In this document: positions 7,568 to 13,813 of the stretch, piece after piece | How positions within the stretch are numbered: position 1 is the stretch's first letter | Layout of the letters: the number at the start of each line of letters is the position of its first letter | Assembly: GCA_964437735.1 (NCBI GenBank) | Contig: CAYTID010000059.1 | Coordinates: 1-13,813 of the forward strand | Length of the DNA: 13,813 nucleotides | Source of the DNA: CAYTID01 sp964437735 | GTDB lineage: Bacteria; Bacteroidota; Ignavibacteria; UBA10030; BY39 | Direction: 5' to 3' | Position numbers and translations under genes: made by a program | The notes under the pieces: generated by a model | The model's database searches: none | What the model saw: only the letters and a program-made list of their open reading frames with translations | Told to the model about the DNA's origin: nothing

Positions 7568-8287
7568 ATGAAAATAAATTTTAAGATGCACCGTATAGCG
7601 GGCTGGTTTACTAATCCAATCGAATTAAAACATCATGAATTGACCGATAGACAAAAGTGGGCTTTTGCGTGGATCCCTTCTTCGGGTTGTGTTGTTGCCA
7701 TAGGATGTTCATCGGGTTCATTGATAAAATATTTAAATGAAAAATCTCAAATTGTTTGTGGAATAGATACAGAATTTAAGACATTGGAAAGTATAATTAG
7801 TATTAATCCAAAAATAAATTTAATTCAAGCGAGTGCAGAAAAAATACCTCTACCGGCAGAATATGCTGATACTGTTTTACTTATCGATGTTCTGGAACAT
7901 TCTTCTGATGATAAGATGGTAATAAGTGAAGCATGGAGGATTTTAAAATCCAACGGACAACTAATACTATCAGTGCCGCATAAAGGTTTATACGGATTTT
8001 TAAATCGGCGAAACGTTTCGCGTAAATATAAAAATATTGATGAACCAATTCATCGGCATTGTTCATTTACCGATTTGCGGCGTTTGTTTTTCCGTTTGTT
8101 TGAAGTAGAACAAAAACATTACGGCGGATTATTTTTATATCCATTCACAGTTGGCGCTAACTACTTCTTAAAAAAGCATTTTAATATTAACATAAATAAT
8201 TTCTTAAATAAAATCGGCAATATAGATTACGACGTTTCGTGGGGCAGGATGAGTTCAAATATTATTGTTAAAGCAAGAAAGATATAG
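7568..8287 (+). CDS. Class I SAM-dependent methyltransferase
   Basis: A 239-residue protein of the Methyltransf_11 type. Motif I is at 41-50 (CVVAIGCSSG), the ribose-binding acid is D67 (GIDTEF), the adenine-side segment is about 84-95 (NLIQASAEKIPL), motif IV is LIDVLEH at about 105-111, and the post-motif is RILKSNGQLILSVP at about 124-137. In motif I the usual acidic residue before IG is alanine (A44), which is uncommon. The C-terminal third (about 140-239) is basic and aromatic and probably recognises the substrate. The gene lies 32 nt after the TonB receptor with no terminator between, and 17 nt before a flippase gene, so methylation of a lipid-linked sugar or of the polyprenyl carrier pathway is a reasonable guess, not shown. 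No Shine-Dalgarno sequence precedes the ATG. Confidence 0.82.
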   Translation: MKINFKMHRIAGWFTNPIELKHHELTDRQKWAFAWIPSSGCVVAIGCSSGSLIKYLNEKSQIVCGIDTEFKTLESIISINPKINLIQASAEKIPLPAEYADTVLLIDVLEHSSDDKMVISEAWRILKSNGQLILSVPHKGLYGFLNRRNVSRKYKNIDEPIHRHCSFTDLRRLFFRLFEVEQKHYGGLFLYPFTVGANYFLKKHFNININNFLNKIGNIDYDVSWGRMSSNIIVKARKI

Positions 8288-8304
8288 ATAAAAATATTTA
8301 TCGC

Positions 8305-9771
8305 GTGATAATTCCTAAAAAATACTTATATATTTTCCAAAGTTATGCATGGAATCATGCCGCAAGAATTGTGGAATACTTGCTTATTTATTTATTTTCG
8401 CTCATAGTTGCAAGATCCCTCGGACCTCATGGTAATGGAGTGTTTGCAAGTATTGTATCAATCTCGCATTTGATGGTAGCCATTTCATCTGCCGGAATTG
8501 ATATGGCATTAAATCGGTTTCTACCAAAATACGTTGGATCAAATGCAAGCCCAAAAATCAATTACATTGCTCAACGATTAATCTTAATTAAAATTTTCAT
8601 TCTAACAGTTTTAGGATTTGTTCTGACTTTTGGTTGGGCAGATGTTCAACAAATATTCAATTTGGACACATTAGGAGAACAATTTTTATTTTTCATTATT
8701 GTTTATGGAATATTAAGGGCCCTTTCATCTTCCATTTTATCCGTATGGGTTTCCCAGTTAAAGACAAAATCAATTTTCGTAATTAATACTGCCGCCCTTC
8801 TTTTGCAAATAATACTTATTTATATTTCTTCATTTGATGGATTGGAATTGACTGAAGTATTAATAATTGTAATATTTTGTTCAACTTTATCATTGACAAC
8901 CCATTTGATTGTTGGAAGAAGATATTTTTTTAGTGCCATTGAAAAAGTTAACCTAAAACCGATTTTCGCATTTAGTGGTTGGCTGTGGCTCAATACTTTG
9001 ATGGAATATTTTTTAGGTAAACATGGTGATATCGCGATTTTAGGAATATTTGGCATTAACAAATCAGACATCGGTTATTACGACATAGCACACGCCCTCA
9101 CACAAATTCCTGCATTTGCACTTGGAGCGGGGTTTGCCGGAGTGACAATTTCGATATTTGCAAAATTAGCTTCCGAAGAAAAAGATAAAATAAAAGAATT
9201 TTGGATAAAACTAAGTTCGCTAATATCTCAGATCAGCATCCCGCTTTATTGTTTTGCGATAATATACGCGAAAGAAATAATTTCATTATTGTATTCTGAT
9301 GAATTTATTCCTGCGGTTCTTATTTTTCAGTTATTATTAGCTTCCCGTTTGATAGCTCGTATCTTCGGCGGCGGTGAAAATGCTGAAGCTTTACTATCAA
9401 TAGAAGCTGAAAAATCAATATTCCTATTAAGTCTTTTCGGGGCATTATTAAATTTAATTTTAAATATTATTCTTATCGCTAAATTCGGTGTGTTAGGTGT
9501 TGCAATGGCAACCGGTTCGGTCACGATCCTTGTTAACTTTGGCTCATGGTTCATCTTACACAATCGGTTACAAATACCTTTACAATTCAAAAACTGGTTA
9601 TTTACAACGATTATCGGTTTTTCACCGGTGCTTGTTGGTAAAATAGTTTTTATTTCTCCGACTTTGACCCAATTGATTCTGATAATACTATTTTGTATAA
9701 TTTTTTGGTTTTCCGGAATAATGATACTCAGGCGTCAATTTTATCGAAACGAATATTTCAAACTTAACTGA
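8305..9771 (+). CDS. Wzx-type polysaccharide flippase (MOP superfamily)
   Basis: A 488-residue inner-membrane protein made almost wholly of hydrophobic helices, consistent with the 12-14 of the MOP/MVF superfamily. The N-terminal VARSLGPHGNGVFAS segment at about residues 35-49 is the usual signature of Polysacc_synt (Wzx/RfbX-like) proteins. They move undecaprenyl-linked oligosaccharides from the cytoplasmic to the periplasmic face. The start is GTG at 8305, chosen because there is no earlier ATG, GTG or TTG near the gene start in this frame and the first helix begins soon after. The gene is followed, 9 nt after its stop, by glycosyltransferase genes, which supports a role in exporting the glycan they build. 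I cannot tell the glycan or give a reliable gene symbol; lipid II flippase is less likely given the neighbours. Confidence 0.88.
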   Translation: MIIPKKYLYIFQSYAWNHAARIVEYLLIYLFSLIVARSLGPHGNGVFASIVSISHLMVAISSAGIDMALNRFLPKYVGSNASPKINYIAQRLILIKIFILTVLGFVLTFGWADVQQIFNLDTLGEQFLFFIIVYGILRALSSSILSVWVSQLKTKSIFVINTAALLLQIILIYISSFDGLELTEVLIIVIFCSTLSLTTHLIVGRRYFFSAIEKVNLKPIFAFSGWLWLNTLMEYFLGKHGDIAILGIFGINKSDIGYYDIAHALTQIPAFALGAGFAGVTISIFAKLASEEKDKIKEFWIKLSSLISQISIPLYCFAIIYAKEIISLLYSDEFIPAVLIFQLLLASRLIARIFGGGENAEALLSIEAEKSIFLLSLFGALLNLILNIILIAKFGVLGVAMATGSVTILVNFGSWFILHNRLQIPLQFKNWLFTTIIGFSPVLVGKIVFISPTLTQLILIILFCIIFWFSGIMILRRQFYRNEYFKLN

Positions 9772-9780
9772 AAAAATTAA

Positions 9781-10896
9781 ATGAAGATTGCAACAGTTGT
9801 ATTAGATTTTAATAAACAGGGTGGAATTGAACGAGCCGCTTTTGAATTGACAAGTAATTTTCTTCAGATAGGAGAAGAAGTAACTGTTTATTCTTCATCT
9901 TTTCAAGAGATGGATTACCAGGTTAAAAAGGTCAGGATTCCCACTTGGGATTTTAAAACATCGACAAAACTTTTGAGTTTCAGGTATAATTTTCAGAGAG
10001 CGCTGAAAAAAAAGAAATTTGACATTATTCATTCGCATGCGGCAAACATAAAAAAATGCGACGTATTGACTGCGCAAAGTTGTCATAAAGCCGGAATGGT
10101 AATCCGTCAACGACTTTCAAAACAACTGCTCTCAAATAAAAATCTACATATTGCAGATACGATTCGGTTACGTGTAGAAACATTATCCTTTATAAAAGGT
10201 AACTATGAAAAAATTATTGCAGTCTCGAATGGTTTAAAAAGGGAGATATGCGAATATTATCAGGTTCCTCCGGAAGATATCGTTGTAATCCCTAACGGAG
10301 TAAATTTACAGGAGTTCCAACCGATAACCGTACAAGAGAAAATTCTGAAGAGAAAAGAACTTGGATTTTCGAAAGATGATTTTGTACTTCTTTTCGTTGG
10401 AAACGAATTTGATAGAAAAGGGCTTGAGCTTGTTATTAAAGCTATGGATTTAATAAAACATAAAACCATTAATCTTCTTGTCGTCGGTAAAGATAATCCA
10501 AAGCACTATTACGAATTAGCCGCTAAATTAAATTTGGGAAACCGTATTTTTTTTAAAGGATTGCAGAGTCCATTAACCCAATATTACAACGCAAGCGATG
10601 TATTTGTTTTGCCAACTTACCATGAATCGTTTTTGATTGCGGGAATCGAAGCGGCGGCGTGTGGATTGCCTCTGGTTATCACTAAAGTTCCCGGAGTGGA
10701 AGATTATTTGAAAGATGGGGGAAATGGTTATTTTATTAACAGAAATGAAGTTGATATTGCTCATAAAATCATTAAATTAATTGAAAACGAGAGCTTGCGA
10801 AAACAATTAGGCATGAACGCTATTAATTCTGCTCAAATTTATTCATGGGATAATATTGCACAAAACACTTTAAATCTATATAAGAAAATAATCTAA
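9781..10896 (+). CDS. GT4-family (GT-B fold) glycosyltransferase
   Basis: A 371-residue glycosyltransferase. The N-terminal acceptor domain has QGGIER (13-18), the segment typical of GT4 enzymes that opens the donor cleft, and FDIIHSHAA (80-88). A linker motif VVIPNGVNLQEFQP lies at about 168-181. The C-terminal donor domain begins at LLFVGNEFDRKGLELVIKAM (about 203-222). The E-x7-E motif is complete: E282 and E290 in ESFLIAGIE, which contacts the nucleotide-sugar donor, followed by ACGLPLVITKVPGVEDYL. It should transfer a sugar with retention at the cytoplasmic face, adding to a lipid-linked glycan. The donor is not predictable. It starts 9 nt after the flippase stop and ends 4 nt before the next glycosyltransferase, so the genes are co-transcribed. 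There is no Shine-Dalgarno sequence. Confidence 0.93.
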   Translation: MKIATVVLDFNKQGGIERAAFELTSNFLQIGEEVTVYSSSFQEMDYQVKKVRIPTWDFKTSTKLLSFRYNFQRALKKKKFDIIHSHAANIKKCDVLTAQSCHKAGMVIRQRLSKQLLSNKNLHIADTIRLRVETLSFIKGNYEKIIAVSNGLKREICEYYQVPPEDIVVIPNGVNLQEFQPITVQEKILKRKELGFSKDDFVLLFVGNEFDRKGLELVIKAMDLIKHKTINLLVVGKDNPKHYYELAAKLNLGNRIFFKGLQSPLTQYYNASDVFVLPTYHESFLIAGIEAAACGLPLVITKVPGVEDYLKDGGNGYFINRNEVDIAHKIIKLIENESLRKQLGMNAINSAQIYSWDNIAQNTLNLYKKII

Positions 10897-10900
10897 ACCT

Positions 10901-11815
10901 ATGAACATTACATCTTCTAGGAAAATCGCGTGTATCATTCTTAACTGGAATGGCAATACTGAGGTGGTCGATTGTGTCCGTTCGCTGTTGAATTCACACA
11001 ATGTGAACGTAGATATACTGGTGGTCGATAATGGATCAACTGACGGTTCTGATATACAACTTCTTAAAACATTCCCTTTGATTAATTTAACCAAGTCCAA
11101 ACACAACACAGGTGTAGCTCGTGGTTGGAATACGGGAGTGAGGCGGGCTCTTGAACAAGGGGCTGAATATGTTTTTTTTCTGAACAGTGACGCTCAGGTT
11201 GCAGAAGATTGTCTAAAGAAATTACTAGATACTATCGATGAACACACCACAGCCATGATTGTAACACCACGAATCCTGGATTCTACACAGGATAATACAA
11301 TTTGGTTTGATGGGGGTAAGTTAAATATTTTTGGTGATGTGGTACATTATAAATTTGGACAGAAACATCTCCCTTCGTTTGATATATTCAGAACTTCTTT
11401 TGCTTCGGGCTGCGCAATGCTCATACGTTCGTCTGTGTTCGAAAGTGTCGGATTGTTTGATGAATCATATTTTGCTTATTCAGAAGATGCTGATTTTAGT
11501 TTTAGAGTATTATCTCAAGGATTGGAAATATTACACGTCCCACAAGCCATAGTTCATCATACACCATCTTCTTCTGTGAAACACAACAAAGGAAGATGGT
11601 TTCGAGATTACTATGTTACTAGAAACAAAATTCTATTGACACGAGACCGATTACATGGAATTCGTTGGTTTTGGTTTCTATTCTATTTTGTAATAGTGTA
11701 TCTGATAAAACCTATAAGTTATTTTTTAATAACTTTGCAATTTAGACGTATCCGCGCGCTGATCATAGCATTATGGGATGCCGGACATCGAAAAACGTTT
11801 GAAAGATATTCATAA
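10901..11815 (+). CDS. GT2-family (GT-A fold) glycosyltransferase, rhamnosyltransferase-like
   Basis: A 304-residue inverting glycosyltransferase. The nucleotide-binding part is CIILNWNGNTEVVDCVRSLL (11-30) and VVDNGSTDGS (41-50, with D43). NTGVARGWNTGV at about 69-80 and FFLNSDAQV at about 92-100 (the DXD-like metal site, NSDA) follow. The acceptor-side pieces are ASGCAMLIR (about 178-186) and GLFDESYFAYSEDADFSFRV (about 194-213), which includes the acidic pair that supplies the catalytic base in this family. A C-terminal aromatic and hydrophobic stretch at about 256-279 probably anchors the enzyme to the inner membrane. The overall pattern resembles WbbL/RfbF-type rhamnosyltransferases, but the sugar is not certain. 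Its stop codon overlaps the next start by 1 nt (TAATG). Confidence 0.92.
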   Translation: MNITSSRKIACIILNWNGNTEVVDCVRSLLNSHNVNVDILVVDNGSTDGSDIQLLKTFPLINLTKSKHNTGVARGWNTGVRRALEQGAEYVFFLNSDAQVAEDCLKKLLDTIDEHTTAMIVTPRILDSTQDNTIWFDGGKLNIFGDVVHYKFGQKHLPSFDIFRTSFASGCAMLIRSSVFESVGLFDESYFAYSEDADFSFRVLSQGLEILHVPQAIVHHTPSSSVKHNKGRWFRDYYVTRNKILLTRDRLHGIRWFWFLFYFVIVYLIKPISYFLITLQFRRIRALIIALWDAGHRKTFERYS

Positions 11816-12939
11816 TGAGATTGTTGGTTGTTGACCATACCGCCGTATTTTCTATTGACCGTGAATTGTATTATTGGTTGGAGGATCAATATCACATAGA
11901 CATAACATTAATGGTGCCACGTCGCTGGCATGAACATTCTCAGAATCTTATTGCGGTTGACGACACATTACTTAATTTGGTAAGAAGTTCAACAATATTT
12001 ACCGGGAGAGCACATCGTGTTTTGTACGTGGCTCTTTCAAAATATTTAAAGATTATTAAACCACATATTCTTTTAGTAAATGCCGAACCGGAAAATTTCC
12101 TCGCCTGGCAAGCAACGTTATTGCGAAATCATATTTCTCCGACAACTAAACTGATTTTTATTTCTTGGAGAAATATTGATTATAAAAGAGGTAGTTTCCC
12201 TTACAAATTTTCATTTCTGAATAAAGTATGCGAGGATTATGTTCTCAAGCATGCTGACCACTGCATAGCATATAACAATACAGCTCGTGATATTTTCAAA
12301 AGAAAAGGCTTCAATAATATCACAGCTATACCTCCATCTGTGAATACAAAAGTCTTCACAAAAACGAACAATACACACTCTCCGACATTTGTAATTGGAT
12401 ATATTGGCAGGTTAATTAAAGAAAAAGGGGTAGATATACTTATAAAAGCTGTTAAGGATTTACAATTCGATTATCGTTTATTAATTGTCGGTGATGGTGT
12501 AGAAAAACAACCTCTAACCGAACTTGTGCATAAACTGGGAATTGATAATCATGTTGATTTTTTTTCATCATCCTTACATTCTGATATACCGAATCACCTT
12601 AATTTAATCGACGTGCTTGTTTTACCTTCGTTTACAGGAAAATTCTGGAAGGAACAATTCGGTAGAATATTAATAGAGGCAATGGCTTGTGAAGTACCTG
12701 TTATTGGTTCCGATTCAGGCGAAATTCCTTCGGTAATTGGTGATGCAGGATTAATTTTTGAAGAGCAGAGTGTGGAAGATTTAAAAAATAAAATACAATT
12801 GATTTATGAAAACAAAATACTGAGAAAAGATTTGATTAATAAAGGACTTGAGCGGGTAAAAACAAAATATTCTGTCGAGGTTATTAGTAAGCAATATTAT
12901 AAATTATTTAGTGATTTATTAAAAGAGCAAAAAGTATGA
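11815..12939 (+). CDS. GT4-family (GT-B fold) glycosyltransferase
   Basis: A 374-residue second GT4 enzyme, clearly different from the first. The N-terminal domain opens with MRLLVVDHTA and lacks the GG(I/V)xR signature. The donor domain begins at FVIGYIGRLIKEKGVDILIK (about 192-211), a standard GT4 segment, followed by LLIVGDGVEK at about 222-231. The E-x7-E motif is intact: E280 and E288 in EQFGRILIE, followed by AMACEVPVIGSDSGEIPSVI, the usual conserved loop. It probably adds another sugar to the lipid-linked glycan at the cytoplasmic membrane face. The start overlaps the upstream stop (TAATG) and the stop overlaps the esterase start (ATGA), so translation along this stretch is probably coupled. 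Donor and acceptor are unknown. Confidence 0.92.
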   Translation: MRLLVVDHTAVFSIDRELYYWLEDQYHIDITLMVPRRWHEHSQNLIAVDDTLLNLVRSSTIFTGRAHRVLYVALSKYLKIIKPHILLVNAEPENFLAWQATLLRNHISPTTKLIFISWRNIDYKRGSFPYKFSFLNKVCEDYVLKHADHCIAYNNTARDIFKRKGFNNITAIPPSVNTKVFTKTNNTHSPTFVIGYIGRLIKEKGVDILIKAVKDLQFDYRLLIVGDGVEKQPLTELVHKLGIDNHVDFFSSSLHSDIPNHLNLIDVLVLPSFTGKFWKEQFGRILIEAMACEVPVIGSDSGEIPSVIGDAGLIFEEQSVEDLKNKIQLIYENKILRKDLINKGLERVKTKYSVEVISKQYYKLFSDLLKEQKV

Positions 12940-13601
12940 CGATTCAACCAATAGATACAACCCTATTTCATAAAATCATTCCACCCCGGATTCAAGAAAA
13001 TGAAAAACATCCCTGCTTAATTTTACTACACGGTCGTGGTGCTGATGAGAACGATTTACTCGGGCTCTCGGAATACTTAGATCCACGACTGTTGATAATT
13101 AGCGTTCGCGCTCCGTTGCCATTTGATTATGGCTTTGGTTACACTTGGTATCAGATGTTAGAAAATTATCAACCCGAATTAATGTCACTGAAAGAAAGTT
13201 TTCAGAAATTAAAGCAATTCATAACTGATGTCGCCGAAAAATATCCGGTTGATCCTTCAAAGATTTTCGTTTTAGGTTTCAGTATGGGAACCGTAATGGG
13301 AAATTTATTACTCCTAAGTCATCCTGAAAAAATTGCTGGTCTTATTGCAAATAGTGGTTATTTGCCTGTAAATTCAGGATTTTCCTATGATTATTCAGCA
13401 ATAAAAGAAAAACCGATTTTTATTGCTCATGGTACCGAAGATTTAATTATACCGATTAGGTTCGGACAACATATGTATAACGAATTTAAAAAAGCGGAAT
13501 CGAATGTTATTTACAAAGAATATCCGATGGGACATGAAATCAGCATGGAGAGTTTGCGGGATATGAGTGATTGGTTAACAAAATATTTAAATACAAAATA
13601 A
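12936..13601 (+). CDS. Alpha/beta-hydrolase, phospholipase/carboxylesterase family
   Basis: A 221-residue serine hydrolase of the Abhydrolase_2 (phospholipase/carboxylesterase) family. The oxyanion-side motif is LILLHGRGADENDLLGL (28-44), the nucleophile elbow is GFSMG with S116, the acid is D169 in HGTEDLIIP, and the catalytic histidine is H200 in MGHEIS. All three triad residues are at the expected spacing, so the enzyme should be active. No signal peptide is seen, so it is cytoplasmic. Members hydrolyse short acyl esters or thioesters and lysophospholipids. It begins inside the stop codon of the upstream glycosyltransferase (ATGA) and its own stop overlaps the next start (TAATG). That coupling suggests an acyl-group role in glycan or lipid metabolism, but a broad-specificity housekeeping esterase is equally possible. 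Confidence 0.9.
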   Translation: MTIQPIDTTLFHKIIPPRIQENEKHPCLILLHGRGADENDLLGLSEYLDPRLLIISVRAPLPFDYGFGYTWYQMLENYQPELMSLKESFQKLKQFITDVAEKYPVDPSKIFVLGFSMGTVMGNLLLLSHPEKIAGLIANSGYLPVNSGFSYDYSAIKEKPIFIAHGTEDLIIPIRFGQHMYNEFKKAESNVIYKEYPMGHEISMESLRDMSDWLTKYLNTK

Positions 13602-13813
13602 TGATACCGATAAAAGATAAAAATCCGGTTAGAAACTTTCCTTTTGTTAACTATATTCTCATTGGGATAAATATTGTAGTTTTTTTGTTACAAACGATGC
13701 TGGGCAAACATTTTTCTTCTATCGTTTACACTTTCGGGATGATTCCTGCGAGGTTGATGAATGATATAAATAATTTTGACGTCGGACTATTTACAATTCT
13801 TCCATTTTTTAGC
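13601..13813 (+). CDS. Rhomboid-family membrane protein, 3' end cut by window
   Basis: The ATG at 13601 overlaps the esterase stop codon and opens a frame that stays open to the end of the window (71 residues). It reads MIPIKDKNPVRNFPFVNYIL, then a hydrophobic helix (about 18-34, ending FLLQTM), then FGMIPARL at about 46-53. The 'MIP(I/L)xDxNP' start, first helix and 'FG(L/M)IPARL' element are characteristic of bacterial rhomboid-family proteins (intramembrane serine proteases). The catalytic serine (GxSG) and histidine lie further downstream, outside the window, so activity cannot be judged. Translational coupling to the esterase gene suggests co-expression with the glycan cluster. Confidence 0.82.
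   Translation, partial: MIPIKDKNPVRNFPFVNYILIGINIVVFLLQTMLGKHFSSIVYTFGMIPARLMNDINNFDVGLFTILPFFS

Noticed and set aside
1..13813. CRISPR, toxin-antitoxin, phage or transposon content
   Set aside because: I saw no regularly spaced direct repeats, no transposase or integrase motifs, no tRNA and no target-site duplications; all substantial open frames have housekeeping or envelope-type matches.

Overview
The window is AT-rich bacterial chromosome and looks like ordinary housekeeping plus envelope genes from a Bacteroidota/Chlorobiota-type (FCB group) bacterium. Three things point there: a TonB-dependent receptor with an N-terminal carboxypeptidase-regulatory-like domain, paired with a small lipoprotein; PspC and LiaF-type membrane proteins; and the near absence of Shine-Dalgarno sequences (clear ones only before the second LiaF-like gene and the TonB receptor). 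A placement near Ignavibacteria is possible but is a guess. No RNA genes, insertion sequences, phage genes, CRISPR arrays or tRNA-bounded islands were seen.

Layout. (1) 1-546: the 3' part of frr (ribosome recycling factor), its 5' end cut by the window edge, closed by a strong intrinsic terminator. (2) 611-1815: a two-gene membrane-stress-like unit, a tandem-PspC protein followed by a LiaF-like multi-pass protein. (3) 1818-4652, minus strand: a complete three-domain DNA polymerase I, converging on unit 2 with a 2-nt gap. (4) 4653-4849: a divergent intergenic region holding a possible promoter for the rightward genes. (5) 4850-7535: a lipoprotein gene and a TonB-dependent outer-membrane receptor gene 10 nt apart. 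(6) 7568-13813: a tight same-strand run of SAM methyltransferase, Wzx-type flippase, GT4, GT2 and GT4 glycosyltransferases, a serine esterase, and the start of a rhomboid-family membrane protein cut by the window end. Several junctions here overlap by 1-4 nt (TAATG or ATGA).

How they fit. Genes 6 look like a compact locus for assembling and flipping a lipid-linked glycan: three glycosyltransferases build it, the flippase moves it across the inner membrane, and the methyltransferase and esterase may modify it. No initiating phosphoglycosyltransferase, Wzy polymerase or ligase is visible here, so the pathway must be completed elsewhere or beyond the window. No terminator separates unit 5 from unit 6, so one long transcript from about 4830 rightward is possible.

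The window does not show a clear new biological system. The points most worth a second look are the unrecognised lipoprotein paired with the receptor, the esterase and rhomboid genes coupled to the glycan genes, the methyltransferase with an atypical SAM motif I, and the tandem-PspC/LiaF unit.
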